From NCBI GenBank assembly GCA_024036415.1, contig JAMWET010005077.1, forward strand, positions 1,546,001-1,610,000: a stretch of 64,000 nt of DNA, in the 5' to 3' direction. The notes beneath the pieces are model-generated. The model did not search any database. It was not told the DNA's origin and saw only the letters and a program-made list of their open reading frames with translations. The position numbers and the translations under genes are program-made. Positions 47,291 to 58,914 of the stretch are shown here, piece by piece (position 1 is the stretch's first letter; every line of letters begins with the position of its first letter). The stretch comes from Prochilodus magdalenae. Lineage: Eukaryota; Chordata; Actinopteri; Characiformes; Prochilodontidae.

Positions 47291-48571
47291 ATGGGCAAGT
47301 CAAGGCTGTTCCGGATCTTTTTAATCCTAGGCTCTGTCTTCATGATCCTGCTGATAATCATCTACTGGGACGATGTTGGAGCCACTCATTTTTACCTGCA
47401 CACCACCATCTCTGGTCCTCACTCTTCTCGCCTCCCTCCGGAGGGTCAAGCTGCTTCCAAACAGAAATCAGATGACGACAAAGATGGCTCTTTCCTGTCT
47501 GATATTGATGCCTTTGTTAACCAGTTTTTGGAGGGTACTCCTGACCCTACAGAGCAAGTAAGAGGAGAAACCCCACCTGGAGAGACTCACAACCAGTCAT
47601 CTGAAAAACCTGAAGAGAGGTTTGTCCCCAGGCGCGAATGGAAGATCCACCTGACCCCGATAGCGATAGAACAGAAGCAGAGGCAGGACAGCAGGAAGCA
47701 GCTGATCCATGATCTGTGCAGCAGCAACAGCAGCTTAGACTTCCCTGGAAAAAACAGGACATTTGATGACATACCCAACAAGGAACTGGATCACTTGATT
47801 GTAGATGACCGACATGGCATCATCTACTGCTATGTTCCCAAGGTGGCCTGCACCAACTGGAAGCGTATCATGATTGTGTTGAGTGAGAGCTTGCTGGTGG
47901 ATGGTGTGCCCTATCAGGACCCTCTGGATGTCCCTGTAGAGCTTATCCACAACAGCAGCTTGCACTTCACCTTCAACAAATTCTGGAAGCGCTATGGAAA
48001 GTTCTCCCGTCACCTGATGAAAATCAAACTGAAGAAGTATACCAAGTTCCTGTTTGTCAGAGACCCTTTTGTGCGACTCATCTCTGCCTATCGCAACAAG
48101 TTTGAGCACGAGAATGAAGACTTTTACAAGAGATTTGCTGTCATTATGCTGAAAACATATGGCAACTATTCTGACCCGCCTGCCTCGGTGGTGGATGCAT
48201 TTGCTGCTGGTATTCGACCAACTTTTTTAAACTTTATTCAGTATTTGTTAGATACCAACACTGAGAAAGAAATGCCCTTTAATGAGCACTGGAGACAGAT
48301 ATACCGCCTCTGCCACCCTTGCCAGATAAATTATGACTTTGTGGGAAAGCTGGAGACGTTGGATGAGGATGCCGAACATTTGTTACGGATCCTGCGTGTG
48401 GACAATGTTGTTGAGTTTCCACCGAGTCATCACAACCGGACAGTGAGCAGTTGGGAGCAAGATTGGTTTGCCAACATTCCATATGAATCACGGAGAGAGC
48501 TGTACAAGCTCTATGAGGCTGATTTTCGGCTGTTTGGATATTCTAAACCCGAGAAGCTTTTAAATGAGTAA
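47291..48571 (+). CDS. chst12: chst12 copy A, carbohydrate sulfotransferase 12
   Basis: Chondroitin 4-O-sulfotransferase 2: a Golgi type II membrane enzyme that transfers sulfate from PAPS to the 4-O position of GalNAc in chondroitin/dermatan. One coding exon, 426 residues from the ATG at 47291 (MGKSRLFRIF...), close to the 414 I recall for human CHST12, whose start (MTKARLF) aligns here. An in-frame ATG at 47261 would add 10 residues, but the same extension is closed by a stop in copy B, so 47291 is preferred. Membrane anchor at about residues 6-26. Stem with low-complexity charge to about 120. 5'-phosphosulfate-binding motif PKVACTNWKR at 183-192. 3'-phosphate-binding motif RDPFVRLIS at 257-265. 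Conserved YDFVGKLETLDEDA at 348-361. C-terminus DFRLFGYSKPEKLLNE. Several N-glycosylation sequons (for example N101, N146, N155, N221, N292, N382). Appears intact. Confidence 0.96.
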   Translation: MGKSRLFRIFLILGSVFMILLIIIYWDDVGATHFYLHTTISGPHSSRLPPEGQAASKQKSDDDKDGSFLSDIDAFVNQFLEGTPDPTEQVRGETPPGETHNQSSEKPEERFVPRREWKIHLTPIAIEQKQRQDSRKQLIHDLCSSNSSLDFPGKNRTFDDIPNKELDHLIVDDRHGIIYCYVPKVACTNWKRIMIVLSESLLVDGVPYQDPLDVPVELIHNSSLHFTFNKFWKRYGKFSRHLMKIKLKKYTKFLFVRDPFVRLISAYRNKFEHENEDFYKRFAVIMLKTYGNYSDPPASVVDAFAAGIRPTFLNFIQYLLDTNTEKEMPFNEHWRQIYRLCHPCQINYDFVGKLETLDEDAEHLLRILRVDNVVEFPPSHHNRTVSSWEQDWFANIPYESRRELYKLYEADFRLFGYSKPEKLLNE

Positions 48572-51060
48572 AAGTTGTTTTTTGGGTAATTTTATTTTGT
48601 GTATCTTGGTTTGACATTTTAGGTTATTGCAGAGGATCTGTAGGTTTCTCCTGTCCTGCTTCTTATGCATCATTTCTATAAGGCAGTCTATGTTGATCAC
48701 CTGGGCATTGGAAAGGAGACAACCATCTTGGAGAACGCTGAAAGACATAATAAGGACAGTGCTAAAATTACGAAAGTACATCTTTTTTTCTTTCTTCCAG
48801 AAACACTTCATTTGCCATACAGTACTGTATCTTCTAAAGGGTTGAAATGGTAGGTTGGAGTAATGATTCTTGGTAATCACTGCGGATTGTATTAATATCA
48901 AGCATTTAATTTCTGGTGTTCTTTTATAATAATTTGTTCTTGCAGTTTTTTTTATTGAGATTCATATTTGCTGTTAAAATAGGTATGCAGCTTGACTATC
49001 ATGAGATGATATGCTAGATTTACTGCACATTTAGGGCAGTGCACATAGAATATTTAGAATATTTTTGTATTTTTTGCTATTAAATGTGAAAGAGGCGCCA
49101 AGTGAAGCTAGCTACTATTTTGGAAGAACTGACTTTTACCTTTATATGGCTTCCTTTTCCTTTGCAAAAGGATACACTGCACTTCTATAGCGGTTAAAAA
49201 ACTTTATGTGCATGAACAAAGTGTTTTTTTTTGGTTTGAGCTTGTGGGGCTTAACTTATGCAGAGACATCACCTCATTTTTGTTGCGATTCTGTTCACCC
49301 GCCTCAGGATGCAAACATTAACATGTACTATTTTGTGACCTCATGTAACCAGTGTAAAAGGATCTGCAGAAGGACTATAAAAAAAAAAAGGATCTGATTA
49401 GCGCTGATAAGCAGCACTCCACGCAAGGTATTTCTGTCACTTATGTGCAAAGAAACATTGTTACTGCAGATTTGCTGTTTTTCAGTGTGTGAACTAACAT
49501 CAAAAGGACGTTTCTTAAAATGAAACTGAGGCAGGGGTTTGTCAGATTGCAGCTTGTTTGTCTGTGGCATCTCTCTCTCTTGTTGTGTGTGTTATTTTTT
49601 TATTTTTTATTTTTGGTCTGTTTTTAATCCTTTCCCTTATTGATTCGAGCATCCGTTCCCCTGGCAGGAAGCTGCTGCCGGATCACTCTTATCGTTGGCG
49701 TGCCATAGATTCCAGCATGTGTGCCTTGCGGTTAATTTTTATGAATATGCATCTCTCGAGACCTGGCGGTGTGGGCAAAATGAAACGTCTTGTTTATTCT
49801 GGTGAGATGTAGCATTTAAGAGCAGATTACTTGGTAACATATTGTTTAAAAGGCTAAATGCGGACGCACCATTTCTGTCTGAATAAGCCTGGTTCGGTTT
49901 GTGTTCTTAGAGGGAGCTTAAAGCACAAATGATTCTGAGGCCCTTAAACATTTCCCAGTTTTGTATTTTGTTTTTCTGCCTGTCTCACTGTAGCATCAAC
50001 AGACTATGTTATGCAGACTTGGGCATGTGCAAATGGGGTTTTTATGATCGTATAGCTTGAAGTTGTATCATTTGAAAAGGTATTTTAGTTATCGTGGTGT
50101 TGGTGCACTGCATTTTGCACATTGAATCATTTTGTATTAGATATGTATGTGTGTTTATTTCAGAAACAGGAACATGTTTGTCCCATTTTTGGCTTGGGAG
50201 GCATGTAGAGAGCAGCGGAGCACAAGGTTAGAGTGACTCTCCTGTAGGTCATGGGCTGGAGGGCCCTCTGGGCAAGCCATGATCAGCAGCTGGTCCAGGA
50301 GGCACTGTACCAGGTTGACCGCGTGCTAGCAGTGCCTTTCCTAGAAATGAGGACAAAACGTTTACACACAGAAGATATACAATGTACAGGTATTTTTGTA
50401 AGTATGTCATATTTTGACCTTTGAGAAAAGAACAAATAGTTTACTACAAGAAATAGGAAATAGGAAACTGAATAGGATCTATATGTTGTGAGATAACTGT
50501 AAGCAGTTTTTTGCCACGGTGCTTGCTTTGCTTTGAGGTTTATCAATATATTCCATGCTTTTCCATTGTTTTAGTGCTGTTACATGGTACGTGCTAGGTT
50601 TCGTTTTGTCACTTCGTACTCATGCTGCCTGTTAAATAAGCCGTTAAATATGTTTGTGGAAAATGCTTACCCCATGTTCATCCAGTGCCACAAATTTTGT
50701 TAAGAAGATGAAAATTGCAGGTACACGTTCATTTAATGAATGCTGTGAGATCAAGAAATTGATGAATTTTGTCTTTAGATGTTTCTTGGACAGTTTTATG
50801 TATGCATGGGTTTCTAGTTTTTAAGGGACATCACAATGTTTGTTTGTTTGTTTGTAGGAAAAAAGAAAAGAAAGAAGGGATGTACTTCTCAGTGTCATCA
50901 GTATCACATCAGGTTGTAGTAAAAAAAAAAAAAGTCCAGTAAGTTCATCTGGATTACAGTTTTACGTTTGGATGTGTAATTTCTTTTTAATTTATTACAG
51001 ATTTAAGAAGCTTTGTTATGTGATCTCAATAAAAGAAATAAAGCTGCATGGTGCAGACCC
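48572..51060 (+). other. chst12 copy A 3'UTR and downstream
   Basis: No further gene is recognised after the TAA at 48569-48571. The sequence matches the copy B region closely up to 50391. A plausible poly(A) signal pair lies at 51028-51042. Small features are (CT)n near 49570 and a poly(A) stretch near 49379-49389. Confidence 0.55.
51028..51042 (+). terminator. Candidate chst12 copy A poly(A) signals
   Basis: Two AATAAA hexamers nearly overlap (51028-51033 and 51037-51042, in CAATAAAAGAAATAAAGCTG). They would give a 3'UTR of about 2.5 kb. The equivalent copy B site lies beyond the window. Confidence 0.4.
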
Positions 51061-52817
51061 TGAAAGATAGACATTCACTGAGTTGGGACAAAGTTCAAGA
51101 TCTGACCTTCATATAAAATCTATGTAATCAGCAATTTGTGCCATCTTAAAGCTTTTTTTAAGCAGCTAAATGCGAAACATCTCCAACTAGAGGCAATTTC
51201 AGAGAGTCTCTCTGGTGTTGCCCTTTTAACAAATGACTGCTCAGTATGTCAGTGCTGTAATGGCTATTCCAGAAAAGCTTCTGATAATAGTGCGCTGTTT
51301 GACAGCGATGAGTCACTGGTTCCATTCATTAGTTTGTAGAATCTTGTTGGTTTATTTCTTACCAGCCACAGTAGATGGCAGCAGAGCACTTAATATTTAC
51401 CAGACATTCAACTTGAAACCTTACCCGTCTCTAAATTCAGTCTTATCTGCAGCTGAACTGACACTTAATGTAGGCAACATTTAAGCACGTCTTGAAATCT
51501 TCTCCGAGCCGTATTTGTGTGAGATGTGTGATTCCGTTAAGCATGCTAAGATGATAAACAAAACACTGCGTTCTATTGGAAATGGACATACGAGCTACCC
51601 TACACTGTTTATGAAAGATTCGCCTGTACGGAGACGTCTTGCTAGTCTGAATAATAACTGTGCTGTTAGTATAGTGGTCAGATTACACTTGGTCCCAGAT
51701 CATCTCTAATAGAAATCATATTTTGGTTTTCTGAGATACCTTCATGAACAGGGCTGCCAAAACGTGTGGCATGGGATTAGAGATGGTGCATTAGAACATT
51801 GGATTTGGCCTGCCATAAAGCTACCCTAACCCCTCACCTAATGAAGGAACAAACACATAGTCACTGTCCATTAGTACCTACAGGAGGAAAAGGCTTAGGT
51901 ATGTTTTATTCATTTATTCAGTGTTTTATACAGTGCTGTTTCATTTCTCTCGACAAAAGGACAACCTTGTTAAAGACCCTGTGTTGTCCTCTACTATTAC
52001 TCAGAAGATAAGACGTGACCGTGTGCCCTATTTTAATCCACCTGAATGCCAAAATGAAATGCACTGTTCCTACTTTGGGCTTTATTTGAATCAGAACTAC
52101 CAATAGATTGTAACCACAGCCCCCTCCTAAGCGCCCCAGAGATTTTTGGAGTGTTATTTAATGAATTTTGATATGCTCCCCAAGACAATCACTATTCTTT
52201 CTTCCCTACTGGTGCCTTCCTTGTGCTTTCTGGTTATCTGTTATTAAAGGCTCTTTAATGAAAAATGTTAATGAAAACTGCTGATATGGGAAGTGTCTTT
52301 CTGTGAAGTTTAAATTGCGTTTATAGTCTAACAGTGTGTGTGGTGGGTTAAACAGGAGTTTACCATAGAATGTAAAACTGTAGTTACATTGCCATAGCAT
52401 ATTTATACATGCGTACATATACATGCATGCTGTCAAACACTATTACAAGCATATTTCTCACAAGGTTGATAACACATGCCAGCTCCTTTAATTCCTAAAC
52501 TGCTGTGTAAAAGTCATGACTAAGATTTGCACCCTCAAAAACAACAGACCACATTCCAGACCAGTGACACAACAAAGCAATCTTTGTCTGCACTTTTCAT
52601 ATAACCTTTCCAAGAAACCAAACTGTCAAGAAGCCTAGTTCATGTTCCTCTTTCAACAAGGCTGAAGTTTTCATATTAGCCAGCGTCTTAATCAAGTGTT
52701 CTGTTCCACCTTAAATGCTGCAAATTGTACAGGCATCAGTGGTATCAGTGGTAACATTATAGCATAGCTAACTAAATAGCTAATTCTGTTATCTACAAAA
52801 AAAAAATACAAATGCAT

Positions 52818-52850
<33 letters not shown>

Positions 52851-52852
52851 AT
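51061..52852. other. Spacer between chst12 copies, part 1; no gene recognised
   Basis: No coding exon with recognisable domains. An (AC)n tract lies at about 52819-52849 just before the duplicated SINE-bearing segment. Confidence 0.5.
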
Positions 52853-53317
52853 GGAGGCATTATGTGCATTATGAATGCTCATGTCCTACACATTTAACAT
52901 ACATTTATTTTACTAATACATAAACAGGCTATTCTTAGCTTCATAAAACTCGTAATACTTCTAACTTAACACTTAAGTGGTCACTGTAGCTCAGCAGATA
53001 ACACCACTACCTGCTAGGAAGCACATGTGGGAGACTATGGTTTGAATCCCAGTCTGGGTGACTATGACGTAGTCCTAACACTACGCTGGCCTACCTGTAA
53101 TATGATTAATGTTATAAGCCGCTCTGGATAAGAGCGTCAGCTAAATGCAGTAAATGTTAATAACTCATGGAAACAGTAATAACACACAGAGAAACACATT
53201 GCGTATAGAGGATTGCAGTGACATTGTTTTGATCATATTACACTGGTTCTTATAACTCTTCTTAACCATGTGCCCAATGCAGCACATGCAATGAGTGTTT
53301 CATCCATGGTGTATTGA
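52853..53317 (+). repeat. Local duplicated segment, copy 1 (carries SINE)
   Basis: Starts GGAGGCATTATGTGCATTAT and ends near ATCCATGGTGTATTG. It matches 55638-56202 in the same orientation with few differences, about 2.8 kb apart. A tRNA-derived SINE lies in the middle. Copy 2 has an extra block of about 90 bases near its right end. Confidence 0.9.
52978..53157 (+). repeat. tRNA-derived SINE, copy 2
   Basis: The tRNA-like head has an A box (TAGCTCAGCAGA, 52987-52998) and a B box (GGTTTGAATCC, 53039-53049) at the spacing expected for a tRNA promoter. The body includes ATATGATTAATGTTATAAGC and the tail GCCGCTCTGGATAAGAGCGT then CAGCTAAATGCAG. The A box is better preserved than in the other two copies. 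It is not a functional tRNA gene, because the arms do not pair. Confidence 0.85.
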
Positions 53318-55637
53318 CCAACCTGTCAAGAAGCTAGTTAGTTTGGGGTAGATGCTAAATGTAAGTGACTTCCCTTATTGAAGCACTGTTTAACTGAGCC
53401 AAAGTTTGGAGGTATAAGGCTGGTTGGTCAGTTCTATTGATTTGAGTTTCAGCACATGAAAGACATATCCACCTGGTATATCATTTTATTTACTATACTT
53501 ATTTACAATATTTTTTTATCGGATTTGTTTGAGGCCTGCTGTTGTCGTTATAACACAGAGATAAGTACCCCAGTTTCCAAACACAGTCTCAATGCCCTAC
53601 AAAATCCTAGCTCCACTTTGTCTTTACCTTCACCCAAAATTTTTTTTACACTTTAGTTTTAGTCAAAGAGAGAAATGGAAGGAAAATGATGTAGGAGTAG
53701 GGAGAAAACAAGCGAAAGATGTTAAGATAAACAAGCGCTAATGTTATTCCATTGAGCTAAGTGGACCAGTGAGGGATGTTAAAGAACAGCCCAAACTAAA
53801 TAATAACTAAATAATAACTATAATTTCAACAGCTGGCTTTGCCCAGATTCTACATTCTCTGTATCCCATCCAGAACTTCTTCAGAGAGATGGAGAATGGA
53901 AACAGAGTGAGGGAGACCGAGAACCCACGTAGCTTATTGTAAATCAGATAATCTACATCAGTGTAAAATTTACACATACACTTGCTGTAGTAAGCATCAA
54001 ACTTGCTGTAGTTTATCCACCGTGTAGAAGGCAGTGAGCTTGGTGTTCCTCTTCATAAAGAGATTGAATTGTAGATTGAAGACATTATGTTTCTGACAAA
54101 GAGAAACATGCAACAATTGATATTTAAACTAATGAATAATTATTGCATTAAGTAAAAAGAATTGGCAAGGAAGGTTTCTGTAACATTACAGTATAGCATT
54201 ACAAACATTAGAAGATGATTTATGACTTTGTACTTTGGGGCTTCTAAGATGGTGCTTAATAAATAAAAGGAAGGAATTGTTTGTTGTACTTATTCGGACC
54301 TATCAGTCTTAGAGGTCAGTCATTACACCAGGAGGCACCAAAGTGAGGAACGTTAAAGAAATTATAGGAAATGAATACTGGGTTTCTAATCAGCCTGAGA
54401 GGTAGAAATGTGTTTAAGTACATCCTGCTTAATGACACAGCATTATGTTGCACATTTTGCACTGTACTCTGCTCATCTCCATGTCCTTTAAATAACGTTG
54501 TAAGACATCTAACTAAAACACTGCCAGATAAAGTGGTCACTGACCTTTTGATCAGCAAGGCAAGCAGTCATTATAAAGTCTGCTAATGGTAATTCCAGGA
54601 CATAATTTCTCAGAGTCCATACACATTACATGATTTCATCCATGTGGAATCAATGTACACATTAAAAATAAAAACAACACTTGTTGCAGTGCTAAAAACT
54701 TTGAGCAGAGGTTTAAATAATATGCAAATATCATTCCATCAAGTCCATGGAAACAAAACCTTACGAATAAAACCTGGTGCAGTGCGATTAAAAGTCCTAT
54801 GGGATGCAAAATTTCCAGCAGGTCACGGAGGTCAGGAAGGTAAACCGCGTCAACTACAAGCACTACTGGTGCAATTCTAAAAATAAAAAACCCAAAAAAA
54901 ACCCAAATAGAATTAGCTACTTTTTTAAAAACAACAATTTCTTGCAAACTTAATTTCGTTGTTTGCACTGAAATGACATTTCGAAAAGGATGTCTGGAAA
55001 ATCTTACAGTTAGCTTACCTTGATATATTAATATACGGCCTAACGGTGAAGAGAGCAGGTAGGGGAGGTGTAGACGCTGGAGTCAAATGGTAGAACAAAT
55101 ACAATCAACCAAAGTGCTCTTACTTTGCCGTTAATGTTACATTTGACAGGAATCTATATATAACATCACATATACATTACATATTATTAATACATATAAT
55201 TATCAAACTGTTATTGCTGTTACTGCTGTTATTTTGATAATTGATATACAAAGGCTGTTGTAAATGACTGACAAAGTTTACATGGTATGCCTAAAAAAAT
55301 GGTTGTTCATTATATTTTAAACAGGCTCAAAGTATATTGTTGACCTTAGAGGTTGCCAAGATTGGTGTTTCAAAGCTGCAATCATATGGACTGTGCAACA
55401 AAGATTCCTATCGCCATGCCAGTGCTTTTTGGGGAAGGTTGCGTACAATTCTAAATGTACCTAACAGTATAAATAACAGACGGCGACTTTAGAAGATAAA
55501 TGAAGAAAACACAGAGGTAGGACGTTTTAGTTGTCATACACATGCTCTTAATTCCAATTGTGATACCAAACAAAGATATACTAAAGTGACAGCAACACCA
55601 GTTCAGTTGGGGAATTGTTTAGGTTTATAATATGTCT
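53318..55637. other. Spacer between chst12 copies, part 2; no gene recognised
   Basis: Mostly A/T-rich and unrecognised. Short open frames near 54316-54968 on both strands show no known domain or coding character. Confidence 0.45.
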
Positions 55638-56202
55638 GGAGGCATTATGTGCATTATGAATGCTCATGTCCTACACATTTAACATACATTTATTTTACTA
55701 ATACATAACAGACTATTCTTAGCTTCATAAAACTCGTATTGCTTCTAACTTAACACTTAAGTGGTCACTGTAGCAGATAACACCACTACCTGCTAGGAAG
55801 CACATGTGGGAGACTAAGGTTTGAATCCCGGTCTGGGTGACTATGCTGTGCTACACTACTAAGAGTCCTTGGGCAGAACACAACACTACGCTGGCCTACC
55901 TGCAATATGATTAATGTTATGAGCCACTCTGGATAAGGGCGTCAGCTAAATGTTAATAACTAATGGAAACAGTAATAACATATATAGAAACACATTGTGT
56001 ATAGAGGATTGCAGTGACATTGTTTCGATCAAATTACACTGGTTTAATTTCCCTTTTGTCCTATATAGAATAAGAGAATTCCTTTCTCAAAATATTTGAT
56101 CCTGAGGAGCAGCTGTTTTGCCTTTGCAAACTGCCAAATAACCCTTCTGAACCATGAGCCCAATGCAGCACATGCAATGAGTGTTTCATCTATGGTGTAT
56201 TG
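55638..56202 (+). repeat. Local duplicated segment, copy 2 (carries SINE)
   Basis: Homologous to 52853-53317, including the embedded SINE, so the two arose by duplication of DNA rather than by two SINE insertions. An additional block (TTTAATTTCCCTTTTGTCCT at about 56043 onward) is present only here. Confidence 0.9.
55761..55955 (+). repeat. tRNA-derived SINE, copy 3
   Basis: B box GGTTTGAATCC at 55818-55828. The A box is damaged by a small deletion (ACTGTAGCAGATAAC where copy 2 has TAGCTCAGCAGATAAC). The tail GAGCCACTCTGGATAAGGGC and CAGCTAAATG is present. Confidence 0.85.
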
Positions 56203-56364
56203 GATTTAAAAGCATTGTGGATATCACCATGGCTCTGTTCTAATTGTGCTTCAGAAAAAAAAGTAAGGCACGGAAGAAGACCAGAGTTTCTTTTAGTGAG
56301 CATGACTCAGCAAGTGACTTGACAAAACCACTTTTAGTGGGTGGTGACAACAGCAGTGTAGAGA

Positions 56365-57110
56365 GGGGGTTAGATGTTCAGCAATGCCTGCTCTGAATTC
56401 CAGGTAACACTGTCAAAAGATAAGTGGGCCAAAATTAAGCCAACCCAGAGAAGAGGCTACAGACTGCTTACAGATGAATGGGCAGATCGTTCTTCTGAGA
56501 AAACTGGTCAGATGAATAACTATGTTTTAGCATATACCTAAAACACAGTTAATAACTAATGTTATTTTTTTTCTGAAAAAAAAAACAAAACAAAAACCCA
56601 GTCCTGTAAGGAGAACCTGTTTGACTTGCAGAATGCCATTGTAGCACAAGTTATCCCTAATGAAAAACATAACCAAAGTGTAGGGTTATCAAATTCATAT
56701 TTTTGCCTTAACCTGCTTGACATTCTTAAGCATTACCTGTCCACTCTGCCACTTTGGACAGGTGTCATGCTAAAGGAACTTGGAAAAACAAGAAACACAA
56801 ATACTCACACAGACAGTTGTCATCAGAAACACAGCAACCTGGAGATTTCAAACAAATCATGGAGGAATTTGTTTCTCGAAGCAAAAAAAAGCTAAGTGGC
56901 TAAAGTCATTGCTGGAAGTTCACCAGCACTTTTTGCTTGGAGAGTGGACAAAGGGCAGGATTACATGGCTGAAAAACTTCTAAAGGTTCAAGGGAAAACA
57001 GCTCTGGGATGTATATGGCTCACAAGATGACTTCCAAATCACAGAGGGCTGTCCACTCCCTGCCATCCCAATGACCGACAGGACTTTTGCAGTTGTTTGA
57101 GTATATATGG
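56365..57110 (+). pseudogene. Possible fossil transposon coding region, unidentified
   Basis: Several open stretches in two frames (56626-56895 and 56780-56983) read as protein-like sequence. They include LDILKHYLSTLPLWTGVMLK, ELGKTRNTNTHTDSCHQKHS, and then, after a break, SPALFAWRVDKGQDYMAEKL. The HYLxxLPLWTGVML string resembles C-terminal regions of some DNA-transposon-derived proteins in fish genomes. I cannot name the family, and stops and frame changes show decay. Confidence 0.3.
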
Positions 57111-58742
57111 CTGCTTTGTTACACTTGAGTTTCATTTTCCTAAGATCATACCATCTTTGAAAGTTTTTGAGAGTAGTAGTGCTGATAATACTTTTGCCTT
57201 ATTTTCTGTTAGGAACAGATCCTAGATCAGCACTTTCAACTACTCTGAGGACCTTTGTGAATGTGGACCATTATCACCAAATGAACTCTGAAACTCTGAA
57301 TGGTTATATGTGATGTTTATTACTAATAGATGTGATGACTTCTCAAATCTCCAAAAGGCAGTGGACATTTGGGCTTCTTCAAGTTCATCAATGTTATGTC
57401 ATCAATGCAACCAACAGAGGTAAACAAACCACAAGCTCACCTTCGTAGTCATGACATAATATTAACTGTATGCGTGTTTGTAGTCATCATAAAAAACATT
57501 AACATGTTGAGCCTGGTTGCATATTTACGGTACTTCTCATTACTTAATTGATAAGCGGAAGCTACACATATACTGTATACTTGAAGCTGATTAAAATATC
57601 ATGTATATACAGTATGAAAGAAAATGTAAATAAAATTGTAAAAATGAAAAAGGTTCAACTTTACTGTTGACTTTTACAAGTCATTTTATGTTTTATAATG
57701 TTTATTAGTAATAGTATTTTTATTTGTATTCTATATACTCTCAGTTTATTTTAAAACTATTAAATAATTAATTTAAAGTATTGTAAAAAAATATTTTCAT
57801 GAATGAATTTCCAAATGTACTATAGATCACTGGCATGCAAAACTAAAATGTTTTCTTTCACTGTTCATCATCACCTCTTAACATTACAATCTGTTTTCAT
57901 ATATATCATTATTTTTTTCAGAAAAGGTTTATTAATATTCCATTCAAAGTAAATTTTTTATCTTTTGTGACTACTTTTATATTTCATGTTTGACACTGTG
58001 CCAGACAATATTGACTCGATACCATGGAAATTAAGATAATGGTGACACCTCTTTCTGTGAAAATAATCAGAAAGAGGTATCTGCACATATTCTAACATGC
58101 CATGTGGAATGCAAAACTTGTGTAAAACGTCTAAAACCTAAACAACCAACCCTTGAGAAGTTTCAGTAATTGTAAATGCTAGAATTAATGTGAAACAACT
58201 CAATTTTTTCACAGTTAATAATCTGACGTGCCATGTTGACAAGATTACAACATAAATACTGCAATTCAATATTATTCAGAATTTTTGCAGTCCGCTGGGT
58301 GTCTGAAATATGAGAGTTACATTTTAATGGATCTCTGGAGACAACAATACAATGTACATAGCATTAGCTCCCCCCTTAGAAGAGCTATTTTATGTCAAGA
58401 GCGATACAGTACCAACGGAAAATGTGGAAGAACAGATGTTAGAAAGCCAAAATGAACTAGATCACCAGAGTACACCCATTTTAAAAATATTACCATGGAC
58501 CTTCATGACGGATTGCATAATATCCACACAAAGGTAAGTGACGTTTGCTTGCGCCACAATAAAAGAGTTTGCAGCAGCAACACAAATAGAGAAACTTTGC
58601 CTTTGAGATGTTTTGAAGATCAGGAGATAAAGTCCCATTGAACTACAACAAAAGTACAACATGCACAACACATTCTATCGTGCCACAACAGATGCCATGT
58701 TCACAGCAGGATTATAAAATAAATTCTACAGTATGACCATGT
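57111..58742. other. Spacer between chst12 copies, part 3; no gene recognised
   Basis: Very A/T-rich, particularly 57540-58000. No supported exon. The chst12 duplication restarts abruptly at about 58743. Confidence 0.5.
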
Positions 58743-58743
58743 T

Positions 58744-58914
58744 GACAGATCTCCGCGTGTGGGGCTTTAGAGGACTCAGACGAACATACCCAAATCTCGC
58801 GATGTCTCGTCTCCTTCATCGCTCGTGCACTGGGTGTAAATGCGTGCGCACACATCCTTCCTGAGGCCGTCTGTTTGAAGCGAGGAAAGCAGTAGGGAAG
58901 TGCTGAGGTGAGCC
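58744..58914 (+). promoter_or_regulatory. chst12 copy B core promoter and non-coding exon 1
   Basis: Matches 45165-45331 with few substitutions and a small deletion near 58862. TCTCGCGAT is conserved at 58795-58803. The donor GCTGAG|GTGAGC is conserved, implying splicing to the acceptor ending at 61502. Conservation of both the motif and the donor supports a working promoter in both copies. Confidence 0.65.

Larger units (their letters stand above)
45165..50391 (+). repeat. Tandem segmental duplication, copy A
   Basis: Near-identical blocks match 58743-64000 in the same orientation at an offset of 13,579 bp at the left end and 13,609 bp at the right end. The left breakpoint is sharp: no similarity exists upstream of 45164 versus 58743. 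The match continues to the window end (64000 pairs with 50391), so the true right boundary is unknown. Main differences are within intron 1 (copy B has a hAT insertion, copy A a long (AT)n), a deletion of about 143 bp in the copy B 3'UTR (copy A about 48738-48881), and a further copy B deletion matching copy A about 49450-49975. Confidence 0.93.

Noticed and set aside
47547..48109. Minus-strand open frames opposite chst12
   Set aside because: They are shadows of the CHST12 coding frame. Equivalent shadows occur opposite copy B.
52978..53157. Possible tRNA gene (A and B boxes present)
   Set aside because: The head does not fold into a tRNA. The tail and the presence of two other copies show that it is a SINE.
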